From the NCBI GenBank assembly GCA_005777415.1, contig SXMI01000332.1, positions 1 through 5,939 of the forward strand: 5,939 nucleotides of DNA. Reading direction: 5' to 3'. This document shows positions 1-5,778 of the stretch, piece after piece (the first letter of the stretch is position 1; each line of letters begins with the position of its first letter). The notes below the pieces were generated by a model. That model made no database searches. It was given only the letters and a program-made list of their open reading frames with translations, and was not told the DNA's origin. The position numbers were made by a program, and so were the translations under genes. The stretch comes from Actinomycetota bacterium (GTDB taxonomy: Bacteria; Actinomycetota; Acidimicrobiia; Acidimicrobiales; Microtrichaceae).

Positions 1-185
1 GACTGATCTACCAGGCCATGGGCTTCCCGATGGACATGTTCACGGTGCTCTTCGCCATCCCGCGCACCGCCGGCTGGTTGGCGCACTACATGGAGCTCCT
101 CGCCCAGGACAGCCGGATCTACCGGCCGCGGCAGCTCTACACGGGCCACCCCGTGCGGGACTACGTCCCGATCGAACGGCGCTGA
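1..185 (+). CDS. Citrate synthase, C-terminal end (5' truncated by window edge)
   Basis: The last 60 codons of a citrate synthase, read from position 3 to a TGA at 183-185. Citrate synthase condenses acetyl-CoA and oxaloacetate to citrate at the entry of the TCA cycle in the cytoplasm. The visible tail has the family's C-terminal signature: MGFPMDMFTVLFAIPRTAGW, then LAHYMELL, then RPRQLYTG and a final DYVPIERR. The arginine in the IPRTAGW block and the one in RPRQLYTG match conserved substrate-contacting arginines in type II citrate synthases. The catalytic His and Asp residues lie upstream, outside the window. A 2-methylcitrate synthase shares much of this tail and cannot be fully excluded, but RPRQLYTG followed by YVPI..R favours true citrate synthase. 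The acyl-CoA dehydrogenase gene begins 18 nt downstream on the same strand, so the two may share a transcript. Confidence 0.9.
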   Translation, partial: LIYQAMGFPMDMFTVLFAIPRTAGWLAHYMELLAQDSRIYRPRQLYTGHPVRDYVPIERR

Positions 186-203
186 GCCGACGGACCCCGT
201 TCG

Positions 204-1316
204 GTGGACCTGCTGATCACCGACGAGCTGCTCGCCCTCGGTGAACAGGCTCGGGCCGTGGGGAGGGCTGCGGCACAGGAGCTCGACGTCCGTGAGGACT
301 CCTGGCTGATCGGCACCTCCCGGGAGTTCTCCCTGGAGCTCGCCACACGGGGGTGGCTCGGGATGACCTGGCCGGTCGACGTGGGCGGCGGGGGCCGGAG
401 TCCGCTCGAGCGCACCGTCGTGTTCGAGGCGCTGATCGGCGAGGGCGCACCCGTCGCCACGTCCTGGTTCGCCGACCGGCAGATCGGCCCGACGTTGCTC
501 CAGTACGGCACGGACGCACAGCGGCGACAGTGGCTGCCGGAGATCATCTCCGGGACCTCGGCCTGGTGCATCGGCATGAGCGAGCCCGACGCCGGCTCCG
601 ACGTGGCGGCGCTGCGGACCCGCGCCGAGCGTCGGGGCGACGAGTGGGTGGTGACCGGCCAGAAGGTGTGGACCTCGGGCGCCGCCGACGCCGACTGGTG
701 CTACCTGGTCGCCCGGACCGACCCGGACGCCCCGCCGCACCAGGGGTTGAGCGAGTTCGTGCTCGACATGCGCTCCCCCGGGGTCGAGGTCCGACCCATC
801 GTGGACGCGACCGGCAACGCCCACTTCTGCGAGGTCCACCTGAGCGAGGTCCGCGTGCCCGCCGACCGCCTGGTCGGCGCCGAGACCGAGAGCTTCCGCC
901 AGATCATGCGCCAGATGGAGCACGAACGGGGCGGCATCGACCGGCTGGTGTCGAACCGTCGGCTCTACCTGGACGTGCTCCCGCTGGCCGATCGGGGCGA
1001 CCCGCGGGTCCGGCAGCGGATCGCCGCGATCGAGTCCGGCTACCGGATCGGTCGCCACATGATCCTGCGCGAGGTCGTCGGCCAGGCGCCGGCCGGTTGG
1101 TCGGCCGTCACCAAGACCCTGTGCACCGAGTTCGAACAACGCGTCGCCGAGTTCTGCGGCACGGTCGTGGGTGCCGAGGCCATGCTCGCCAACCGGGTGT
1201 CCCGGAACCTCTGCTACGCACCGGCGTACACGATCATGGGCGGGACGACCCTGATCCTGCGGAACATCATCGGCGACCGGATGCTCGGACTCCCCCGCGA
1301 GCCCGCGGCCCGGTGA
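204..1316 (+). CDS. Acyl-CoA dehydrogenase family protein (FadE-like)
   Basis: A 370-residue FAD-dependent acyl-CoA dehydrogenase, the enzyme class that introduces the alpha-beta double bond into acyl-CoA thioesters in beta-oxidation and in sterol or amino-acid catabolism; it passes electrons to ETF in the cytoplasm. Domains in order: N-terminal helical domain (about 1-118); middle beta domain with the FAD/substrate motif CIGMSEPDAGSD (122-133) and WVVTGQKVWTSGA (148-160); C-terminal helical domain (about 228-365) ending in GGTTLILRNIIGDRMLGLPR. The position of the medium-chain-type catalytic Glu (E before G in YEGT) is Gly346 here. E241 in MEHERGGID sits where isovaleryl-CoA-type enzymes carry their catalytic Glu, so it is the likely base. 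Length is normal for compact actinobacterial FadE proteins. The start is GTG at 204; no Shine-Dalgarno or -10-like element precedes it, fitting read-through from the citrate synthase gene. Substrate cannot be assigned; no ETF, thiolase or second FadE subunit is in view. Confidence 0.92.
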   Translation: MDLLITDELLALGEQARAVGRAAAQELDVREDSWLIGTSREFSLELATRGWLGMTWPVDVGGGGRSPLERTVVFEALIGEGAPVATSWFADRQIGPTLLQYGTDAQRRQWLPEIISGTSAWCIGMSEPDAGSDVAALRTRAERRGDEWVVTGQKVWTSGAADADWCYLVARTDPDAPPHQGLSEFVLDMRSPGVEVRPIVDATGNAHFCEVHLSEVRVPADRLVGAETESFRQIMRQMEHERGGIDRLVSNRRLYLDVLPLADRGDPRVRQRIAAIESGYRIGRHMILREVVGQAPAGWSAVTKTLCTEFEQRVAEFCGTVVGAEAMLANRVSRNLCYAPAYTIMGGTTLILRNIIGDRMLGLPREPAAR

Positions 1317-1346
1317 TGCCGAGGGGCTCTTGAGGACGGGACCGCT

Positions 1347-1355
1347 CGCTAGCCT
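1347..1355 (+). promoter_or_regulatory. Candidate leaderless -10 element for the molybdoenzyme gene
   Basis: CGC followed by TAGCCT (hexamer 1350-1355) lies exactly 6 nt before the ATG at 1362. If transcription starts at the A of ATG, the hexamer occupies -12 to -7, the canonical place for a sigma-70-type -10 box. There is no Shine-Dalgarno in the 45-nt gap. A CTCTTG at 1327-1332, 17 nt upstream of the hexamer, is a weak candidate -35. The same arrangement recurs at three other protein genes in the window, which raises confidence. Confidence 0.5.
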
Positions 1356-1361
1356 CCGCCC

Positions 1362-3584
1362 ATGGACACCACCCACTTCCGGACCTGCCCGCTCTGCGAG
1401 GCCACCTGCGGCCTGGAGGTCACCGTCCGCGACGGGGCCGTGCACCGGATCCGCGGTGACCGGGACGACGTGTTCTCCCAGGGCTTCATCTGCCCGAAGG
1501 GGTCCACGCTCGGCGCCCTGCACGACGACCCCGACCGCCTGCGCCGACCGCTCGTCCGGCGGGACGGCCGGCACGTCGAGGTCGACTGGGACGAGGCGTT
1601 CGCCGAGGTCGAGGCCCGGCTGGTTCCGCTCCGGGAACGGTACGGCGCCGACTCGGTGGCCATGTACCTGGGCAACCCGAACGCCCACACGATCGCGGGC
1701 GCCGTGTTCGTGCGGCCGCTGATCCAGGCGCTCGCCACGAAGAACCTGTACTCCGCGTCCACGGTGGACCAGATGCCGCGCCACGTCTCGAGCGGACTGC
1801 TCTACGGCAACCCGGGGGCGATGCCCGTCCCGGACCTGGATCGGACCGAGCTGCTGGTGATCCTGGGCGCCGACCCCCTGGAGTCCAACGGAAGCCTGTG
1901 CACGGCGCCCGACTTCCCGGGCCGCCTCGCCGCCATCCGTGATCGTGGCGGTCGGATCGTGGTGGTCGACCCCCGCCGGAGCCGGACCGCCGCGGTGGCC
2001 GACGAACACCTGTCGATCCGGCCGGGGACGGACGCCGCGTGGCTGCTGGCGCTGATCCACGTCGTCCTGCGGGACGGACGCGACCGGGTGTCGCTCTCCC
2101 CCGTCAGCGGCCTCGAGCACCTCGGGGCGCTGGTCGAGCCGTTCAGCCCGGAGCGGGTGGCCCCGGTGTGTGGAATCGACGCCGTGACCACCGAACGGAT
2201 CGCGCACGAGCTCTCCGACGGCCGCCGGGCCGCGGTGTACACCCGGATCGGCACCCACACGGCCCGCCACGGCACGTTGTGCTCCTGGGCCGCCGACGTC
2301 CTGTGCCTGGTCACCGACAACCTGGACGTCCCGGGCGGGATGATGTGGCCGACCCCCTGCCACGGACGACCCGTCCCGGCCGACCGGCCCCCCGGCGGGC
2401 GCGGGTTCCGGACCGGGCGGTGGAGCTCCCGGGTCTCCGGCCACCCGGAGGTCCGCGGCGAGCTGCCGGTGGCGGCGCTCGCCGAGGAGATCGAGACCCC
2501 CGGGGACGGCCAGGTCCGGGCGCTGATCACGGTCGCCGGCAACCCGGCGCGCTCTACTCCCGACAGCCTGCGACTCGAGCGGGCGCTCGCGTCGTTGGAC
2601 CTGGTCGTGTCGGTGGACATCTACCTGAACGAGACGACCCGGTACGCGGACGTGATCCTCCCGCCGCCGTCGTCCCTCGAGAAGTCGCACTTCGACTTCG
2701 CGTTCTACGGGCTGTCGGTCCGCAACATCGCCAACTACTCGCCGCCCGTCCTGGAGGCGACCGGACCGGGTGAGCACGAGATCCTGGCTCGACTGGCGCT
2801 GATCGTGAGCGGGCAGGGCGCGTCGGCGGACCCCGAGCTCGTCTACGGCCTGGTCACCGGCGCCATCGCCCAGGGGGCCACCACGCTGGAGGGCGGACGG
2901 TTGCAGGGTCGGGACCCCGGTGATCTCGTCGCCGCCGTCGCGCACCTCGAGGCACCGGAACGCTGCATCGACCTCATGGTGCGCACCGGCCCGTTCGGCG
3001 ACCAGTTCGGCGAGGAGTCGGACGGGCTCAGTCTGCAGGTGCTCGTCGACCACCCCCACGGCGTGGACCTGGGCGCGCTCGAGCCCCGCCTCAGGGAGGT
3101 GCTCCGGACCGCATCGGGCACGGTCGAGGTGGACCACGACGGCCTGCGCGCCGACGCGGCCGACCTGGCGGCGACGCTCGACGGCGCGCCCGGCGATGAG
3201 CTCGTGCTCGTGGGGCGGCGACACGTCCGGTCGAACAACTCCTGGATGCACAACCTGGACGTCCTCGTGCGGGGGAAGCCCCGGTGCACGCTGCTCGTCC
3301 ACCCGGAGGATGCCGAACGACTCGGGCTCACCGATGGCGGCGTCGCCGTCGTGGCGAGTCGCGTCGGCACCGTCGAGGCTCCGGTGGAGGTCAGCGATGC
3401 CGTGCGCCCGGGTGTGGTCAGCCTCCCGCACGGGTGGGGCCACGACGCCGACGGGGCCCGGCTCGCTGTGGCGGCCCGGAACGCCGGGGTCAACTCGAAC
3501 GTGCTGACCGACGGGGCCGTGCTGGACCCGCTCAGCGGCAACGCGGCGCTGAACGCGATCCCGGTGACCGTCAGTCCTGGGTGA
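1362..3584 (+). CDS. Molybdopterin-dependent oxidoreductase (formate dehydrogenase/nitrate reductase superfamily), substrate unknown
   Basis: A 740-residue molybdenum bis-MGD enzyme of the DMSO reductase superfamily. The N-terminal Fe4S4 domain (about 5-58) has C9, C12, C16 in CPLCEATC and C44 in FICPKG, with K46 at the place of the electron-transfer lysine of FdhF. The molybdopterin domain spans about 60-470, with VILGADPLESNGS, VVVDPRRSRTA and the IRPGTDA block. The C-terminal dinucleotide-binding domain (about 612-735) shows GRRHVRSNNSWMHNL, VVSLPHGWGHD and DPLSGNAALNAIPV. No Tat signal or membrane segment is seen, so it is probably cytoplasmic. By eye, the Mo-ligand position (SeCys140 of E. 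coli FdhF) falls on M138 and His141 on P139 in TVDQMPRHVSSGL, so formate oxidation should not be assumed. Such proteins are often auto-named formate dehydrogenase or assimilatory nitrate reductase. No partner subunit or cofactor gene is in view. The ATG start is set by the cysteine motif and the upstream -10 element. The 3' end overlaps the convergent hydrolase gene by 14 bp. Confidence 0.92.
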   Translation: MDTTHFRTCPLCEATCGLEVTVRDGAVHRIRGDRDDVFSQGFICPKGSTLGALHDDPDRLRRPLVRRDGRHVEVDWDEAFAEVEARLVPLRERYGADSVAMYLGNPNAHTIAGAVFVRPLIQALATKNLYSASTVDQMPRHVSSGLLYGNPGAMPVPDLDRTELLVILGADPLESNGSLCTAPDFPGRLAAIRDRGGRIVVVDPRRSRTAAVADEHLSIRPGTDAAWLLALIHVVLRDGRDRVSLSPVSGLEHLGALVEPFSPERVAPVCGIDAVTTERIAHELSDGRRAAVYTRIGTHTARHGTLCSWAADVLCLVTDNLDVPGGMMWPTPCHGRPVPADRPPGGRGFRTGRWSSRVSGHPEVRGELPVAALAEEIETPGDGQVRALITVAGNPARSTPDSLRLERALASLDLVVSVDIYLNETTRYADVILPPPSSLEKSHFDFAFYGLSVRNIANYSPPVLEATGPGEHEILARLALIVSGQGASADPELVYGLVTGAIAQGATTLEGGRLQGRDPGDLVAAVAHLEAPERCIDLMVRTGPFGDQFGEESDGLSLQVLVDHPHGVDLGALEPRLREVLRTASGTVEVDHDGLRADAADLAATLDGAPGDELVLVGRRHVRSNNSWMHNLDVLVRGKPRCTLLVHPEDAERLGLTDGGVAVVASRVGTVEAPVEVSDAVRPGVVSLPHGWGHDADGARLAVAARNAGVNSNVLTDGAVLDPLSGNAALNAIPVTVSPG

Positions 3585-4488
3585 GCTCGGCCTCCAGCAG
3601 CGCCACCAGTTCGACCGGCCGGTCGCCCTGGATGCTGTGTCCGGCCCCGTCGACCACGACGACCCGGGCGTCGGGCTGGCGGCGGAGGAGCTCGGACACG
3701 TCGTCGTCGTCCACGACCGGGCTGTCGGCGCCCCGGAGCAACAGGATCGGCGCCCGGATCGCACTGATCGCGTCCCAGAGCTCGGCCGGGTCCCGGCCGT
3801 CGCCGGCGCCGAGCGGCCGCCGGTCGTAGTTCCAGGACCAGGTGCCGTCCTCCCGGCGGTGGGCGTTGTGCAGGATGCCTCGCCGCAGCGACGCCGAGGA
3901 CCTGGTCGGGTTGAACTCGACCGTGCGGTCGAAGATCTCGCCGAAGTCGGCGAAGGACTGCGGCCCCTCGATGAAGGCGTGCACATCGGCCGCCTTGTCC
4001 CTCGTCACACCCGGCGTGATGTCGACGACGACGAGGCGCCGCACCAGGTCGGGCCGGGCGGCCGCCAGCGCCGTGGCCGTCAGGCCGCCCAGCGACATGC
4101 CCACGACCACCTGGGCGTCGGGGGCGTGCTCGTCCATGAGCGCCGCCACGTCCTCGGCGGCCGCCATGGGGTCGTAGCGCCGGTCGTCCCGCCAGGACGA
4201 GCGCCCGTGGCCGGGCAGGTCGACGGCCAGTTGACCCCGCGGCCGCAGGCCGAGTGCCACCGTGTCCCAGGTGTGGGCGTTCTGGGCCCCGCCGTGCAGG
4301 AGGACGACGTCGACGGCGTCGCGGCCCCACCGGATGGCGGAGAGGCTGCGGCCGTCGTCCAGATCGTGGTGCAGGCGCTCCACCTGCACCGGAGGGTCCA
4401 GTTGCAGGCCGTACTCCTCGCAGTTCTCGCCGAGGAGGGCGAACTCGTCGTAGACGAAGTCCGGGTGGTCGGGATGCAGGTCGCTCAC
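3571..4488 (-). CDS. Alpha/beta hydrolase fold protein
   Basis: A 305-residue cytoplasmic hydrolase of the alpha/beta fold; no signal peptide is seen. The full triad layout is present: oxyanion-hole HGG (65-67), DLPGHGRS (90-97) after strand 4, nucleophile elbow GMSLG (130-134) with Ser132, a likely acid Asp255 in LLRGADSPVV, and His284 in GAGHSIQGDRP. A cap-like insert lies between about 160 and 240 (GPQSFADFGEIFDRTVEF). The first 40 residues are an acidic extension before the fold and are not typical of the shortest family members. Serine rather than aspartate at the nucleophile argues for an esterase, lipase, C-C hydrolase or MenH-like role and against an epoxide hydrolase or haloalkane dehalogenase; the substrate cannot be told. 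The start is GTG at 4486-4488, without a Shine-Dalgarno but with a candidate -10 hexamer 6 nt upstream. The gene converges with the molybdoenzyme gene and overlaps it tail to tail. Confidence 0.9.
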   Translation of the reverse strand: MSDLHPDHPDFVYDEFALLGENCEEYGLQLDPPVQVERLHHDLDDGRSLSAIRWGRDAVDVVLLHGGAQNAHTWDTVALGLRPRGQLAVDLPGHGRSSWRDDRRYDPMAAAEDVAALMDEHAPDAQVVVGMSLGGLTATALAAARPDLVRRLVVVDITPGVTRDKAADVHAFIEGPQSFADFGEIFDRTVEFNPTRSSASLRRGILHNAHRREDGTWSWNYDRRPLGAGDGRDPAELWDAISAIRAPILLLRGADSPVVDDDDVSELLRRQPDARVVVVDGAGHSIQGDRPVELVALLEAELTQD

Positions 4489-4494
4489 CGGAGG

Positions 4495-4503
4495 ATTCTG
4501 GCA
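4495..4503 (-). promoter_or_regulatory. Candidate leaderless extended -10 element for the hydrolase gene
   Basis: On the minus strand TGC-CAGAAT (hexamer 4495-4500, TGC at 4501-4503) lies exactly 6 nt before the GTG start. The A at hexamer position 2 and T at position 6, the two most important bases of a -10 box, are kept, and TGC gives an extended -10. It sits directly after the hairpin that follows tRNA-Val, so the hydrolase probably has its own transcript rather than depending on the tRNA promoter. Confidence 0.4.
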
Positions 4504-4521
4504 CCGTCGGAGGTCCGACGG
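4504..4521 (-). terminator. Perfect hairpin just downstream of tRNA-Val, possible terminator without U-tract
   Basis: CCGTCGGA (4504-4511), GG, TCCGACGG (4514-4521) is a perfect 8-bp inverted repeat; as RNA it would fold with about 7 bp and a 4-nt loop. It begins 5 nt after the encoded CCA of tRNA-Val, where a transcription end or 3'-processing signal is expected. No T-run follows it on the minus strand, so a classical intrinsic terminator is not shown. U-poor hairpins after genes are common in high-GC actinobacteria. Confidence 0.45.
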
Positions 4522-4526
4522 GACGG

Positions 4527-4603
4527 TGGTGGGCGTAACAGGACTCGAACCTGTGACCTCTTCCGTGTCGAGGAAGCGCTCTAGCCGACTGAGCTATACG
4601 CCC
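4527..4603 (-). tRNA. tRNA-Val(GAC)
   Basis: The minus strand folds into a complete cloverleaf. Acceptor arms GGGCGTA and TACGCCC pair over 7 bp; the D arm is GCTC-AGTCGGCTA-GAGC; the anticodon stem is CTTCC/GGAAG with loop TCGACAC; the variable loop is AGGTC; the T arm is ACAGG-TTCGAAT-CCTGT. The discriminator is A73 and CCA is encoded (4527-4529). The loop places GAC at positions 34-36, reading valine codons GTC and GTT. The loop has C at position 33 where tRNAs almost always carry U. The rest matches the usual bacterial tRNA-Val(GAC), including the CTTCC/GGAAG stem and AGGTC variable loop, so the identity call is firm despite the odd base. It stands alone between the membrane protein and hydrolase genes. 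Confidence 0.95.
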
Positions 4604-4612
4604 GGCCGGGCG

Positions 4613-4621
4613 AGCGTAGCA
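4613..4621 (-). promoter_or_regulatory. Candidate extended -10 promoter element for tRNA-Val
   Basis: TGC-TACGCT on the minus strand (hexamer 4613-4618) lies 9 nt before the first base of the mature tRNA, so a start about 7 nt after the hexamer would give a 5' leader of only 2-3 nt for RNase P. It is squeezed into the 26 nt between the membrane protein stop codon and the tRNA. No convincing -35 is visible; it would fall inside the 3' end of the membrane protein gene. Confidence 0.4.
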
Positions 4622-4629
4622 GAGGGGCC

Positions 4630-5163
4630 TCAGGTGGCCGAAGCCCCGGGAACGCCCTCGGCAGCCGGCGCAGACGGACGGATCACGCCCACGGCGAGCA
4701 CGACCGCGAACCCGACCGCGGACAGGAGCCAGAGCCCCGGACCGGGCCCGGTCCGGGACGCTCCCTCGCCGAGGCCCCACTCGACGATCGAGAACACGAC
4801 CGCCGAGATCCCGACGAGGACCGCCAGGATGCGTCCGGCCCGCTCCCGTTCGGCCGCCACGAGCACGCCGGCGACGGCGAACCCGATGCCGAGCAGGACG
4901 GCGACCCAGCCCCGGCCGAGTGTCCCGTCGGACAGCGCCCACCCGGTGGACTCGGAGCGCACCACGATCCGGCCGAAGTCACGCCACACCAGCAGGCTGG
5001 CCACGCCGCACAACACTGCGGCGAGCAGCAGGACCGTCGTCAGGACCAGCGGTCCGCGTTCGCTGCGAGATGGGGGGATCACCGGCGCCGGGGTCGTTCC
5101 ACCGAGCGGAAGGGACTGCTCGAACCGGGCGGTCTCCGGTGGGGGGCCGACAGGGTCGCTCAC
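4630..5163 (-). CDS. Small four-helix membrane protein, function unknown
   Basis: I do not recognise a family. From GTG at 5161-5163 the product is 177 residues. A proline-rich hydrophilic N-terminus (1-36: SDPVGPPPETARFEQ then GTTPAPVIPPSR) is followed by four predicted transmembrane helices: about 39-60 (LVLTTVLLLAAVLCGVASLL), 86-104 (WVAVLLGIGFAVAGVLVAA), 111-131 (ILAVLVGISAVVFSIVEWGL) and 141-161 (GLWLLSAVGFAVVLAVGVI). A short Ala/Pro tail ends it. There is no signal peptidase site and no catalytic motif. The segment between helices 1 and 2 (WRDFGRIVVRSESTGWALSD) is the only sizeable loop; with an even number of helices both ends should lie on the same side, probably the cytoplasm. An alternative GTG two codons upstream (5167-5169) gives 179 residues; I prefer 5163 because a -10-like CATGCT lies exactly 6 nt before it. 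It follows the lipoprotein gene on the same strand after about 60 nt, and a shared envelope role is only a guess. Confidence 0.8.
   Translation of the reverse strand: MSDPVGPPPETARFEQSLPLGGTTPAPVIPPSRSERGPLVLTTVLLLAAVLCGVASLLVWRDFGRIVVRSESTGWALSDGTLGRGWVAVLLGIGFAVAGVLVAAERERAGRILAVLVGISAVVFSIVEWGLGEGASRTGPGPGLWLLSAVGFAVVLAVGVIRPSAPAAEGVPGASAT
4736..4757. repeat. Perfect 22-bp GC palindrome inside the membrane protein gene
   Basis: CCCGGACCGGG at 4736-4746 is followed directly by its exact reverse complement CCCGGTCCGGG at 4747-4757, with no spacer. It lies in the codons for the TGPGPG stretch at the start of helix 4. The sequence is seen directly; any function (DNA site, mRNA hairpin) is unproven, and the Gly/Pro codon content of a GC-rich genome makes such palindromes easier to form by chance. 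Confidence 0.6.
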
Positions 5164-5169
5164 GCCCAC

Positions 5170-5178
5170 AGCATGGCG
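5170..5178 (-). promoter_or_regulatory. Candidate leaderless -10 element for the membrane protein gene
   Basis: On the minus strand CGC-CATGCT (hexamer 5170-5175) lies exactly 6 nt before the GTG at 5161-5163. It keeps A at position 2 and T at position 6 of the -10 box. It sits in the 60-nt gap after the lipoprotein stop codon, so the membrane protein may be transcribed separately. This is the weakest of the four protein-gene sites and serves mainly to decide between two GTG starts. Confidence 0.33.
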
Positions 5179-5223
5179 CAGCCCACGGCGCCGCAGGTGG
5201 CAGCCGCCGATGCTCGGGCCGGC

Positions 5224-5772
5224 TCAGGGGTCGACGATGGTGAACGGAGCATCCCGGGCGTCCTCCTGGTTGAGGACCACGTCGTTGGTCACCCGGACGT
5301 AGCAGGTCGTGTTGACCTGGATCCCCGGCGGCGCCTCGTCGCCCGCCGCGAAGCAGCCCCACGGACTGTCACCCTCGGGAGTCGGACCACGGAAGAACTG
5401 GAGATCGACCGAGCCGCTGCCGTCGGGGGTGCCGTTGGGGTTCAGCTCGCTGAACGGGGAGCAGTCGATCCCGACCTCGAAGGTCGGGTCGGTGGTCGGC
5501 TTGCGGCAGATCGTCACGAACATCAGGGTGCGTGGCGCCTGACCGGTCCACTCGACACGGGCGCTGGCCAACCCGCCCGCCGGTACGGGCACGGGGTTGG
5601 TGGCGAGGATGACGCCCCCGGTTCCCGGTGACGTCGGGGCCACGGCCTGGGTGGTCGGGGGAACGGCGGTGCTCGACGTGCCACTCGACTCGTCGCTGCT
5701 GCTGCAGGCGGTGCCGGCGGCGAGGAGGGCGACAGCGACGATGGCGAGGCGTTGGTGCACGGTTCGGGTCAC
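5224..5772 (-). CDS. Secreted lipoprotein with a neocarzinostatin-like domain (putative)
   Basis: A 182-residue exported protein. The N-terminus is a lipoprotein signal: basic MTRTVHQR, hydrophobic core LAIVAVALLAAG, then TAC with Cys23 as the probable lipidated residue. The box GTAC is looser than the LAGC consensus. A Ser/Thr/Pro linker (24-52) follows, as in many actinobacterial surface lipoproteins. The remaining 130 residues hold four cysteines (89, 104, 140, 157), enough for two disulfides. Their order and context (C in a beta strand, C before PFSEL, a DGSGSVDLQF strand, WGC, then TTCYVRV and an APFTIV end) resemble the layout of neocarzinostatin-family Ig-like domains, which also have two disulfides and a DANGSASTSL strand. 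This is fold-level resemblance by eye; chromophore binding is not implied. The start is GTG at 5770-5772, with TAGATC exactly 6 nt upstream; GTG four codons in would also leave a signal peptide. Confidence 0.83.
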   Translation of the reverse strand: MTRTVHQRLAIVAVALLAAGTACSSSDESSGTSSTAVPPTTQAVAPTSPGTGGVILATNPVPVPAGGLASARVEWTGQAPRTLMFVTICRKPTTDPTFEVGIDCSPFSELNPNGTPDGSGSVDLQFFRGPTPEGDSPWGCFAAGDEAPPGIQVNTTCYVRVTNDVVLNQEDARDAPFTIVDP

Positions 5773-5778
5773 GGGAGG

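Noticed and set aside
353..1333. 326-codon plus-strand frame inside the acyl-CoA dehydrogenase gene.
   Set aside because: Arg/Pro-rich shadow; the other frame carries conserved FAD and C-terminal motifs end to end.
1802..2620. 272-codon minus-strand frame opposite the molybdoenzyme gene.
   Set aside because: Ser/Arg/Thr-rich antisense shadow without start signals or motifs.
1362..3584. Selenocysteine-containing formate dehydrogenase.
   Set aside because: There is no in-frame TGA before the natural stop and no Cys or SeCys at the ligand position.
3637..4584. 315-codon plus-strand open frame antisense to the hydrolase.
   Set aside because: It is the complement of the hydrolase gene, shows no motif, and runs into the tRNA. 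The hydrolase frame has the full Ser-Asp-His triad.
4601..4610. CCCGGCCGGG palindrome upstream of tRNA-Val as a possible operator.
   Set aside because: Three of its bases belong to the tRNA acceptor stem, and a 10-bp GC palindrome is expected by chance in DNA this rich in G and C.
2843..4942. 699-codon minus-strand open frame spanning the molybdoenzyme 3' end, the hydrolase region and tRNA-Val.
   Set aside because: Its product is dominated by Arg, Gly and Pro, typical of a GC-rich shadow frame. It reads through the tRNA and overlaps two genes with clear catalytic motifs in other frames.
4526..5302. 258-codon plus-strand open frame whose start reads GLEPVTSSVSRKRSSRLSYTP.
   Set aside because: This is the well-known artefact from translating a tRNA gene backwards. 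The frame runs antisense through tRNA-Val and the membrane protein gene and has no domain sense.
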